Of a DNA stretch of 64,000 nucleotides, positions 41,765 through 50,112 are shown piece by piece (within the stretch, counting starts at the first letter, position 1; each line of letters starts with the position of its first letter). The DNA is from Candidatus Woesearchaeota archaeon (lineage in GTDB: Archaea; Nanobdellota; Nanobdellia; Woesearchaeales; JACJVW01), in the NCBI GenBank assembly GCA_020637435.1, contig JACJVW010000001.1, positions 124,001 through 188,000 of the forward strand, written 5' to 3'. A program made the position numbers and the translations under genes. The notes under the pieces are model-generated. The model saw nothing but the letters and a program-made list of their open reading frames with translations. It was not told the origin of the DNA and ran no database searches.

Positions 41765-43096
41765 TTATGCCTGTTGTTGATGACTTCGGATATACTCTTC
41801 CAGCGCAGAGATCATCGCAGTGCGTGAACCGGCTGCAGAAAGTTTTGATGAAAGCCATTCATTGTGGAACGTGTGGAAGATCCAGGCGGAGAAATCATTC
41901 TTGTAATGAGTCACATATTCCTGCATGGACTCATCAGAATTCTCTTTGAAGAACACGAGCAGCTGGCTAAGACTATTGATAGTCTGCCCGCTCTTAAGCT
42001 TGAAGTGAAGGTGTTCAGGTAGCACTTTCGTTTGAGCTACGGGTGGTTGACCATTAGGTACAGTCTGCGCTGAAGGAACACCTGGTGGTTGCTGCGAAAC
42101 AGATCCCTGCAAGCTGGGCTGGACCATTACCGGCGATGGAGCCGCTTGTTGAGGAGGGTATTGGTGTACAACTTGTTGCTGTGGCTGTTGCATAGCTTGT
42201 GGTGGAGCTTGCTGCATAGTTTGCTGTGGTTGCTGCTGCATAGCTTGTGGTGGAGCTTGCTGCATAGCCGAAGCATGCAGTGCCTCCTTCTCCTTCTTTA
42301 GCTTCTCGAACATGGCAGCGGCAGGCCCATGTTGCGCAGTCGCTGGATGTTGCTGCTCAACAGGTGCTTCCCCATGAGCGGATTGAACAGAACCCATGAT
42401 ATGACGGTCTGCAGTCTGATCCATCTCCAGATCCTCTTCAGAACGATCAAGGAACGGATTGAATTTGTTGGTCACCAGCTCATAGAGCGCTACAAACTTA
42501 TCCATATTCTTCTCAAGTTCTTTTAGCTCAAGATAATGCTTCTCCATGGTCTTCTGTAGCTTCTCACGGTCAGCGATCTCATCCTTGACCATCTTTTCCG
42601 TATCGTTGATACGGCTGTTCAGGTTATTGTCTATCTCGATGAGTTCCTTGACCTGTTGGATGACCATATTGATAAGCCGGGCATCGTCATAGCTCTCCTT
42701 AATCTCGCTGAGATATTGATTGATAGCGCTTTTCGAGATTGGTTTAGCACTCTCAACTGCTTCTTCCTGCTTCTCCAGCAGCACCCTCTCCAGAACGTCA
42801 TCAGATTGGTCAGGAACCGCTCCACCGGAAGGGATAGTAGAAACAGTCTCTCTATCACCCTCTACTTCGACAACATTGACCTGCGGTGGTGCAGAAGGCG
42901 CCTGCTGCGAAGCTTGCGGTATTGGTGAAGAAGCCTGTTGTGAGGGCATCTGCTGAGATGCATAAGGTTGTGCCTGCGGGGGTTGTACTCCTTGAGCTTG
43001 TTGCGGCTGAGCCGATGCTCCACCCTCTAATGAAGAAAAACGTTGCTTTAGATCCTCGATATTAGGAGCACTCTCTTTTTTCTTGAATAGACCCAC
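41765..43096 (-). CDS. archaellum accessory FlaC/D-like protein with Q/P-rich linkers
   Basis: A cytoplasmic protein of about 443 residues. It starts as MGLFKKKES at a GTG preceded by GGGGGGA (43096); a TTG at 43108 is the alternative. It carries a Gln/Pro/Ala-rich linker, a coiled FlaC/D-like segment at about 125-220 (YLSEIKESYDDARLINMVIQQVKELIEIDNNL, then YELVTNKFNPF), a second Q/P-rich linker of about 120 residues, and a C-terminal domain of DUF5752 type (HLHFKLKSGQTINSLSQLLVFF, then HYKNDFSAWIFHTFHNEWL). Archaellar FlaC/D/E proteins link the motor to signals. The gene follows archaellin 2 by about 20 bases. Confidence 0.8.
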   Translation of the reverse strand: MGLFKKKESAPNIEDLKQRFSSLEGGASAQPQQAQGVQPPQAQPYASQQMPSQQASSPIPQASQQAPSAPPQVNVVEVEGDRETVSTIPSGGAVPDQSDDVLERVLLEKQEEAVESAKPISKSAINQYLSEIKESYDDARLINMVIQQVKELIEIDNNLNSRINDTEKMVKDEIADREKLQKTMEKHYLELKELEKNMDKFVALYELVTNKFNPFLDRSEEDLEMDQTADRHIMGSVQSAHGEAPVEQQHPATAQHGPAAAMFEKLKKEKEALHASAMQQAPPQAMQQQPQQTMQQAPPQAMQQPQQQVVHQYPPQQAAPSPVMVQPSLQGSVSQQPPGVPSAQTVPNGQPPVAQTKVLPEHLHFKLKSGQTINSLSQLLVFFKENSDESMQEYVTHYKNDFSAWIFHTFHNEWLSSKLSAAGSRTAMISALEEYIRSHQQQA

Positions 43097-43117
43097 TTTT
43101 CCCCCCAAAGGAATAAT

Positions 43118-44059
43118 TTAGTCAAGAGGCCAGATCCTGGTCTTGACATAGGTCACGACATCTGGCGCACGAGCACGTGCTTCCACAAGCCTGCCTTTCT
43201 CGGAAGACATGATGAACATAACATCCTCTCCTGTCTGAAGAGCATGATTGCTACGTGTCTTGATAAGCAGTTTCACTTTCTCCCGTGAATCAAGGATATA
43301 GTCGGAATTACCGATGACAACATCCATACAATAATAATCCTCAGGCGGCAGGAAGTCGAATGAACACTCGCTTGCCACTCGTCGTATGACGACGATATCG
43401 CCATCGAACTCATTAACATTCGACCCAAGGCCGCTTATCTCGATAGAACCATAAATGTCTTCACCTACAGTGATCGGTGTCTCCTCGACATCGATAGCCC
43501 CACCGCCAGTGACTGCTGTACCAAGCGAGATATTCTCCGAGATACCTTCGCTCGAAAGATTGAATACGACTACATCGACGACAGCGCCATCCATTATCAT
43601 CATATAATCATCAGTGCCGTCTTCATCGAGATCCGCACCGATGCTGACCTGCGAAGTAGTGAAGGTAGAGGCATTCACATCTATGTAATTATCATCACCG
43701 GGATAGTACAATTGCGCTGCACTATGCACCCGGTTGGACAAGAGTTCCACATCGAACCTCCTCATCTGCAAAGGGTCCGAACCTGGACTAAGCCTCATGA
43801 GGATTTCAAAGTTATTGAACTGCTCTGTAGTATAATTTGAATCAGCCATGATGGAGAAAATATCTACTCCGTCCGTGATGGTCTTTCTAGCTTCCTGACC
43901 TACGAGCAAAGACCTTTGCTGAAGAACATTAGATGTAGAGATGAGTACTGCAGCCGCTACCGCCGCAACAAGGATGGTAGCGATGAAGATGATCAGGGTA
44001 CCGATACCCATGATACCTCTTTTTTGGGGTTTAGCCCTACGGAATATCGAATAAGTCAT
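43118..44059 (-). CDS. archaellin (archaeal flagellin-like protein) 2
   Basis: A 313-residue filament subunit. After an N-terminal cytoplasmic part comes the archaellin/prepilin leader KPQKRG, cut after glycine, then IMGIGTLIIFIATILVAAVAAAVLIS and a beta-rich outer domain with sequons. The start is ATG 44059, about 30 bases from the shared promoter motif; the longer upstream frame is unlikely. It differs clearly from archaellin 1 (17792-18667) outside the first 40 residues. The FlaC/D-like gene follows on the same strand. Confidence 0.88.
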   Translation of the reverse strand: MTYSIFRRAKPQKRGIMGIGTLIIFIATILVAAVAAAVLISTSNVLQQRSLLVGQEARKTITDGVDIFSIMADSNYTTEQFNNFEILMRLSPGSDPLQMRRFDVELLSNRVHSAAQLYYPGDDNYIDVNASTFTTSQVSIGADLDEDGTDDYMMIMDGAVVDVVVFNLSSEGISENISLGTAVTGGGAIDVEETPITVGEDIYGSIEISGLGSNVNEFDGDIVVIRRVASECSFDFLPPEDYYCMDVVIGNSDYILDSREKVKLLIKTRSNHALQTGEDVMFIMSSEKGRLVEARARAPDVVTYVKTRIWPLD

Positions 44060-44087
44060 TATCCTTTTATAACCCGGGGTTTGTTCA

Positions 44088-44102
44088 TATTTAAATGTTT
44101 CG
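44088..44102 (-). promoter_or_regulatory. archaellin 2 promoter, shared 15-mer
   Basis: Identical plus-strand 15-mer TATTTAAATGTTTCG to the one upstream of archaellin 1, at nearly the same distance (about 30 bases) from the start. It lies in the gap between the 927-residue protein gene and archaellin 2, so archaellin 2 has its own promoter. Confidence 0.6.
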
Positions 44103-44141
44103 TTTCCATTGCACTGGCTGTAAGCATCATTTCTAGCGCTA

Positions 44142-46895
44142 TCAGGACTTATGAGGTTCATTTTGTTCCTCCCGTTCACTTTCAAAACCACGTACGACCA
44201 TATTTCCTCTGACAAGAGCTGCACGAACCTCAGCGTATGTAAAGTACTTCAGCAAAGTGTCCTTTACCTCATTGTCCGGTTTTTTCTGGAAATTCAACAA
44301 TCTCACCATGTTGAGGATCGAATCCGTCTGGTCCTCCGTCTTGATCTTGTCTAGCTCTTGCATATTCTTGACAAGCATCTCTTGTATTGAGGTATCCGTT
44401 TTAGAAGTGAAGAGGTTCTTGAGGCGTTGTCTATAGATATAACCGTAGTATCCCCCTACGCCCAGTACAAGGAATATGATGAAAAGCATGATGATGAGTC
44501 CGACCAGACCAAGAGAGCGTTTCGGCGTGTACGTGATATCGACCACCACTGGAATTGTCTCTTTCTTGCCGAAAGCTTCCACCCCGATACTGAACGTCAT
44601 CGTAAAATTTTCATTGTCAGGAACAAGATTGTGCAGCGTAACATTTCTCTCTTCATTCGGATTGAGATTGATGCTGTCCACAACTTCAAAATAACCGGTA
44701 GCTTGCGCTTCAATGGTGATATCAGGAGAAAGATCACTGTCTAGATTATTCTTGATATAAAAGACAGGATGCTCTGAAGATGAGTTGATATAGATGCTCT
44801 GTGGTGAAAGCGTCAATGGATACGACGAGTATCTGGTGACATAGACAGATATAGGGAAAGTGTAATCATCATTGCCCGCAGTGCAGGTGAGTGTTCCCTT
44901 ATACAAATCCTCTTTCGTCTCAGGCTGCGAGAAAACAAAATTGAGGCTTGCGCTTCCGGAAGTTATCTGCACGGTCTGATCGCTGCTTATCTCGCCTGAA
45001 TCCCATACCATCCTGCAGGTAAAGGCATGCGAGGATTTCTTTGCCTGAAGCCGGATAGTGCCCCTCTTTCCGAACACCGTAAGCGTATCCTCGGAGGTGA
45101 TATTAAGGAAGGGATAATCTGCGACAACAACAGGTATCTTGGCTACTTCTTCTCCAAGATTTGAGACGGTCAAGTAACCCTCCACGCTGCCCGTCGGAGT
45201 CGCTTTTCTGGAGATCTGCACTGACCTGTAAGAATATGAGGAGATAGTCTCTTTCTCATCGATAGTGATATAAGCAGGTAGTTCCCCTGACAGATTATAT
45301 GAAAGTTCACGAAGATTGAATGTAGTGGGATTGAACAAGCTGAATGTGACCTCTGCATTATCGACAACGACCACGCCAGGAACAGAAGTAAGCATGGGCC
45401 GCGCATAATTCTCTAGAACATAGAATGCGCTACCGAGAGCTACGGTATCATTGATGGTCAGGTAATCTTCCATATCGCTAAGCCATTCCTCAGCATCCGT
45501 AATAGGTTCATTTGACCGATTCATCCCAGAATACAATAGACCTAGCACTCCGTGCGCGGTGTGATAAGCCTTCTCATTGATGCTGGCATTATCATCACCC
45601 CACGACCCCTCATTGTTCTGCATGAACAATATCCAGTTGCGAAGTTCATAGATATAACGGTCATACTGTTCACCCTCATCCATGTAGTCGAATCGTTCCA
45701 TATAAGGAGTATAATCTGCGATGTATTCAGTCTCACTCATATTATACATGGTTGCAAGGAACATACTGCTGCCGATCACATCTTCACTGCTGCCGAAATA
45801 CGCACCCACGATATCTGAAAAATTGACTGCGGAAAACATATACCGTTTTGCCTCACGGATATTCGGTTTGTGCAGGTCAAGCAGCGATGCGTAAGCGGTA
45901 GTCCTTTCATCGCAGGGCTCGCCTTTCTTGTTCGTCGACCAGCAAGCGCCGTTTATCTTGTACGTAAGATTATTTCCCGTATACCGGTACATAGGGATCC
46001 CGTATTTATCATAGATGACACCTTCAAAATTATCATGGCTGATGACATAGATGGTAGAATCCATAGTTGCAGTAAAATTATAGATGCGTGCTGTATTATT
46101 GGGAAGACTGAAATTTGTATCAAGCAAATCCTTATCCTTAGCAACAAGAACAAAGTGAGCATTGTCGACAGGAGATTCAACTTCGACCGTCCACATATCC
46201 TCTTGCTGATAGTAGAATTGCTTGTTCTCGATCCAGTTGCGTGCGTCATTGACGACACGCCTGGCGTCATCAAAACCACTCTCGGTAAGGATAGCAAGAA
46301 TCTCCATGGTCAGCGGTACATTGCAGGGTGATTGAGGGAAACATTTCTCTTCCTCATTCCTCTCCAGCTTTAGCCAGGTCATAGCCTGGTCTATCTCATA
46401 GTCGAAGATCTTGGGAAAATGCGAGAGCGCCCAGATACCGTACGTCGTATCCTTCGTCGTCCTCCAGCCACCATCACTATACTGGCTGCTGAGTACCTTG
46501 TCTAGCACCTTAGAATACTTGCTGACCAGCACATCCTGCGTCATCCTGTTATTCTCGCCATCCATCTCGTACTCAGCCGAAAGCCGAACGTGTGTACACG
46601 AAAAGTCTTCAAGATTGATAGAGCCAATCTGACAGTTGGAATCGCCCCATGGGTAGCTCACCAGATCCTCGAAATCATTGTCATCGATGCATATGACGGA
46701 AAGCTGCAAAGGGATATTTTCCTCCTCAAGACAGGCGATGAAAGTTATATCTTCTAAGGAAAGATAGGAAGGGACGCTAAGGTTCGACTCTATGTACGTC
46801 GTTATAGGCCGAACTAGATGGATACCCTGCTCAAGGGAAAAGACACAAGGCATAAGCACCATTATCAGTATTCCCACAAGTACGACAAACCTCAT
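44142..46895 (-). CDS. giant anchored surface protein with terpenoid-cyclase-like toroid repeats
   Basis: A 917-residue protein from ATG 46895, which follows a GAGGGGAG site; ATG 46925 is an alternative. A signal peptide (FVVLVGILIMVLMPCVFS) leads into an ectodomain whose helical repeats (YSDGGWRTTKDTTYGIWALSHF, NEGSWGDDNASINEKAYHTAHGVLGLL) resemble the alpha/alpha-toroid of prenyltransferase/squalene-cyclase and alpha-2-macroglobulin folds. Beta domains follow, then one membrane helix near residue 820-840 (LGLVGLIIMLFIIFLVLGVGGYYGYIY) and a charged cytoplasmic tail of about 75 residues. Eukaryote-like thioester motifs are not visible. It is the second giant gene of the surface cluster. Confidence 0.82.
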   Translation of the reverse strand: MRFVVLVGILIMVLMPCVFSLEQGIHLVRPITTYIESNLSVPSYLSLEDITFIACLEEENIPLQLSVICIDDNDFEDLVSYPWGDSNCQIGSINLEDFSCTHVRLSAEYEMDGENNRMTQDVLVSKYSKVLDKVLSSQYSDGGWRTTKDTTYGIWALSHFPKIFDYEIDQAMTWLKLERNEEEKCFPQSPCNVPLTMEILAILTESGFDDARRVVNDARNWIENKQFYYQQEDMWTVEVESPVDNAHFVLVAKDKDLLDTNFSLPNNTARIYNFTATMDSTIYVISHDNFEGVIYDKYGIPMYRYTGNNLTYKINGACWSTNKKGEPCDERTTAYASLLDLHKPNIREAKRYMFSAVNFSDIVGAYFGSSEDVIGSSMFLATMYNMSETEYIADYTPYMERFDYMDEGEQYDRYIYELRNWILFMQNNEGSWGDDNASINEKAYHTAHGVLGLLYSGMNRSNEPITDAEEWLSDMEDYLTINDTVALGSAFYVLENYARPMLTSVPGVVVVDNAEVTFSLFNPTTFNLRELSYNLSGELPAYITIDEKETISSYSYRSVQISRKATPTGSVEGYLTVSNLGEEVAKIPVVVADYPFLNITSEDTLTVFGKRGTIRLQAKKSSHAFTCRMVWDSGEISSDQTVQITSGSASLNFVFSQPETKEDLYKGTLTCTAGNDDYTFPISVYVTRYSSYPLTLSPQSIYINSSSEHPVFYIKNNLDSDLSPDITIEAQATGYFEVVDSINLNPNEERNVTLHNLVPDNENFTMTFSIGVEAFGKKETIPVVVDITYTPKRSLGLVGLIIMLFIIFLVLGVGGYYGYIYRQRLKNLFTSKTDTSIQEMLVKNMQELDKIKTEDQTDSILNMVRLLNFQKKPDNEVKDTLLKYFTYAEVRAALVRGNMVVRGFESEREEQNEPHKS

Positions 46896-46939
46896 GCTCC
46901 CCTCTTTTCTCATTGATACCCTCATGTTGATTAATAAGT

Positions 46940-49348
46940 TTATTGGCTGATACCTTCAAGCTCTGTAGCTATCGTATGGATACGCTGATACAAAGTATGC
47001 TTGATCGCATCAGGCATACTCTCATACTTTTCATGCAATTTAGTGTATAGTTCCACTGCCTCCCTATGGAGCATAGGATCATACGAACCAAGCTTTCTCT
47101 GGAATCTGATCTTCTGCTCTAAATCAGCTGTGATATCAAGGATCTCTTTGCGTTCAAGCTGAGTGCCAAGTGAACGTAGTATCGGTGTGAAGTCGCCGCG
47201 TTGCTCCGGTGCAAGGGAATCATACAATTCAAGCACCGAAGGATAGTACGCGAACGCATCATCAAGTCTATTAGATTCTATCAGTGAGATTACCCTCTGC
47301 AAGAGCAAAGACAGCTGCTGTGCAGGAGGATTCTGTTGATAGAGCGAGTATTTTGAACCAGGGATAAATAGGGCACCCGCAAGGACGACAGCGATGATGA
47401 CAAAGATATACGGTAGTATCGAGGCGCCTGCACGGATACCTGACTGTACGCTTAGACCTGTGATCTCATTCTCTGGAAGGTCTTCATAATCAGGAACGAC
47501 CAGAGAAGTGGTCTTCTTAAGGGTCTCAGTGAATACCTTCGTCTTGACAACATAAGTATAAGGGTTTTTCGTTGTCCTGTAAAATTGCTCGCTAAGCTTT
47601 GAGAGGTCATCGGACATCACCGATAAACCAAGTTTCTGCGGCACATATTCTATATAGAATACATCATCCATCTCTCCATGGTCGAGATGAGCGATGTCCT
47701 TGGTCACATGGGTGATATATGATAATGTGCCGTTCCTGTAAGTCTTAGTTATTTCTTTTATGCTCAAGGTCAGGACAAAGTTCTCCAGATAGCCCGGCAA
47801 TGAATCGTGGTAAGATGTCTTCTGTACAGATCCAAGAGTTGTATCGCTTGCAAGATAGTTTTCGATAATAGCCACAACGTCATCAGGAGGAAGATACTGT
47901 ATGACCTCATGGTCAAGAGTAAGCTCAACCCGCTCAGGTATCTGCATACGTATAAGTTCAAGCGCAGTCTCAAGCTTTCTCATCTTATCATCATCAGTGC
48001 TCTTCTCAAAGGTGCTTGCAGCTGTTGAGACCTGCTGCTCAAGTGTATCAAGTTTCTTGACATCATCAGAGAGATAGGGCTGCAGTTCAGCGGAGAAGGA
48101 GGTATACATTTTACGGGCACGTTTGATATCCTGATACAGAGCAGAGGTAAGACGTTCGTGAGAGGTATCCTTCTGGATAAGGAAACTGACCACAGAAGAG
48201 ATACCTTCCCCTGCACCATCTGAACAATACGCCCTCGCCTTATAGCGGCCGGCGGCAAATCCCCGTACAATAAGTCCGTCCTGCTTAGCACTGACCTCAT
48301 AGCCGAGAAGATCGCTTGGCACTATCCAGCCGCTGCCATCTGCAGTCTGCAGTTGGATATCGCAAGATTTGGCTGACTGATAGCTAAAAGCGACAACATC
48401 ATCAACGAACACCTGTCCAGAACTTGGCTGTGTAAGAGTCACAGTATACATCTCTTTTGCAGCTACCTTCTCTGCTACAGGAAGCTTCTTCAGATAGACA
48501 TCAAGATCCCATGGACTGTCCACAGAAAGTGGGACGACCTCATTCTCATAACCATCCTTGCTAAAAGTAAAAGTGTAGTCGCCATTGGTAAGATTGAGTG
48601 TCTTCTTGCCATCCATATCATACCGGTGCTGTTGACCGTCATGCTTGTACGTCAATACCACATCGTGCAAGAGTGAGTCTTCGAACATAGGGGAGAAGGT
48701 CACCAGATAAGTGGAGACCAAGTCCTCATCATCCCCTGCACTTACCGTCGTATGCACGACGCTTGAAAGGGAGAAAGTATCGGTAAACCCTACAGTCGCG
48801 TCTGCATATTCCATCGTCGCGTCAAGAGAATACTTGCCAAAATCAGTCAGCCGCACATACCAATCCTTACTGCTAAGATTCTTCGGATTATAGGTAATTG
48901 GATTCCCGGGACCGTTGATATAAAGCTTAATCTCCGAACCCAACGGAGCATCAAGCACCAGATGGACAAACTGGTCTTCATGGTAGTCATCAAGATCGAC
49001 ATCGACCATGAAGGAAGGAGTTTCTATGATAGTCATGCTAAAGATAGCACTCTCCTCTACCTTTGTGGTGCCATTAAAAGCAAGTACCTTCCAGGAATAT
49101 TCCCCTTCAGGTAACGCTAATGAAGTATAAGGAGAGGTATGGTTCGAAGCGTGCGCGAGCGAGGTCATAGCAACATCATTGTAGATAAGAAGGCCGTAGT
49201 GCGTAAAGGGCACAGTCGCGTCATTCCAGCCGAAAGTATGGCTCTGCTTGACCGTCTTCATTCCATTCTCAGGACTTATAAGACCGAATTGAGCGAAAGC
49301 TAGAGGACAGACGAGCAAAAATACCCCCAGCAACGCAAAAATTCTCAT
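46940..49348 (-). CDS. giant anchored surface protein with Ig-like N-terminus
   Basis: An 802-residue protein with a signal peptide (FALLGVFLLVCPLAFAQ) and several beta-sandwich (Ig/FN3-like) domains (FGLISPENGMKTVKQSHTFGWNDA, then YSWKVLAFNG). A coiled region and a transmembrane helix near residue 645-668 (ILPYIFVIIAVVLAGALFIPG) follow. A cytoplasmic tail of about 130 residues is predicted to be helical (LLQRVISLIESNRLDDAFAYYPSVLELYDSLAP). The tail may relay information inward. The start overlaps the winged-helix gene by 4 bases, so it is translated with a DNA-binding regulator. Confidence 0.82.
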   Translation of the reverse strand: MRIFALLGVFLLVCPLAFAQFGLISPENGMKTVKQSHTFGWNDATVPFTHYGLLIYNDVAMTSLAHASNHTSPYTSLALPEGEYSWKVLAFNGTTKVEESAIFSMTIIETPSFMVDVDLDDYHEDQFVHLVLDAPLGSEIKLYINGPGNPITYNPKNLSSKDWYVRLTDFGKYSLDATMEYADATVGFTDTFSLSSVVHTTVSAGDDEDLVSTYLVTFSPMFEDSLLHDVVLTYKHDGQQHRYDMDGKKTLNLTNGDYTFTFSKDGYENEVVPLSVDSPWDLDVYLKKLPVAEKVAAKEMYTVTLTQPSSGQVFVDDVVAFSYQSAKSCDIQLQTADGSGWIVPSDLLGYEVSAKQDGLIVRGFAAGRYKARAYCSDGAGEGISSVVSFLIQKDTSHERLTSALYQDIKRARKMYTSFSAELQPYLSDDVKKLDTLEQQVSTAASTFEKSTDDDKMRKLETALELIRMQIPERVELTLDHEVIQYLPPDDVVAIIENYLASDTTLGSVQKTSYHDSLPGYLENFVLTLSIKEITKTYRNGTLSYITHVTKDIAHLDHGEMDDVFYIEYVPQKLGLSVMSDDLSKLSEQFYRTTKNPYTYVVKTKVFTETLKKTTSLVVPDYEDLPENEITGLSVQSGIRAGASILPYIFVIIAVVLAGALFIPGSKYSLYQQNPPAQQLSLLLQRVISLIESNRLDDAFAYYPSVLELYDSLAPEQRGDFTPILRSLGTQLERKEILDITADLEQKIRFQRKLGSYDPMLHREAVELYTKLHEKYESMPDAIKHTLYQRIHTIATELEGISQ

Positions 49349-49899
49349 AGCAACACCTCTAGCAATGGATTGTAGATCCTGTTGTAGACATCTTTATTCC
49401 TGTTGATATGATTAATAAAGTATTCTATCCCGAAAAGGACTGCATGCTTGCGGAAAAAGGATGCCTGTGACAGCAGACCTCGCAGTTCATCAGGATTGAC
49501 TGCATGCACACCAGTTGCACGAAGCTTAGATTCCGTAACTGCATAGAGCTTTGAAGGAGTAGACAATTGCAGCATGACTGCCCGGGCGCCTGCATCGATG
49601 ATATCATTCTTCTGCAGCAGAAACGAAGTGGTCGAAGCGGCGTAGCGCTTAGCGAGCAGTGCATGGGCATAGGCAAGCATACTGACCACCACAGGATGCT
49701 CAAGATTGAGTGCACAAAGGTGTGAACGGCCGACAGGTATCATCCGCAATTCTTCGCGATCCACCATCTCGTTGACCGTCTTATGGACATAGGGGTAATG
49801 AAGATCCAGAAGGGTGGCGATCTTATTGATACTGAAGAGGTCCATATAATTCTGCACATAGAGCGTTACTATCTTCAGTGTAAGATCCTTCTCGATCAT
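49345..49899 (-). CDS. winged-helix regulator of the surface cluster
   Basis: A 184-residue DNA-binding protein. Residues 1-65 form a winged helix (KIVTLYVQNYMDLFSINKIATLLDLHYPYVHKTVNEMVDREEL). The rest is a mixed alpha/beta domain of unknown ligand (ALLAKRYAASTTSFLLQKNDI, then VHAVNPDELRGLLSQ). The gene is first in the surface operon, and a perfect palindrome ATAGTACTAT lies three bases before its start with a second copy 56 bases upstream, suggesting that it represses or activates its own promoter. The next gene overlaps by 4 bases. Confidence 0.8.
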   Translation of the reverse strand: MIEKDLTLKIVTLYVQNYMDLFSINKIATLLDLHYPYVHKTVNEMVDREELRMIPVGRSHLCALNLEHPVVVSMLAYAHALLAKRYAASTTSFLLQKNDIIDAGARAVMLQLSTPSKLYAVTESKLRATGVHAVNPDELRGLLSQASFFRKHAVLFGIEYFINHINRNKDVYNRIYNPLLEVLL

Positions 49900-49901
49900 A
49901 G

Positions 49902-49911
49902 ATAGTACTAT
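49902..49911. promoter_or_regulatory. palindrome ATAGTACTAT, proximal copy
   Basis: A perfect 10-base palindrome at the probable transcription start of the winged-helix gene (minus strand). It is a candidate operator. The AT-rich gap 49900-50082 also contains a TATA box (49923-49935) serving the minus-strand gene. Confidence 0.55.
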
Positions 49912-49957
49912 TTTGATATAACTTAATATATAAAAGTTACTATTAAATTACTTAATA

Positions 49958-49967
49958 ATAGTACTAT
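49958..49967. promoter_or_regulatory. palindrome ATAGTACTAT, distal copy
   Basis: An identical 10-base palindrome 56 bases from the proximal copy (about five helical turns), in the same divergent promoter region. Such paired sites allow cooperative or looped binding. Confidence 0.55.
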
Positions 49968-50112
49968 ATATTTATTTACATAATTTAAATATTTTTCAAT
50001 AACTATGGCAAATATTGCTTTACTATTAAGCTATCTATTATATTTATTTAATAGATAATTATATTTTTTAATCTTGCAAAGACATATAAATGCAGCCAAC
50101 CTCATGCATACT

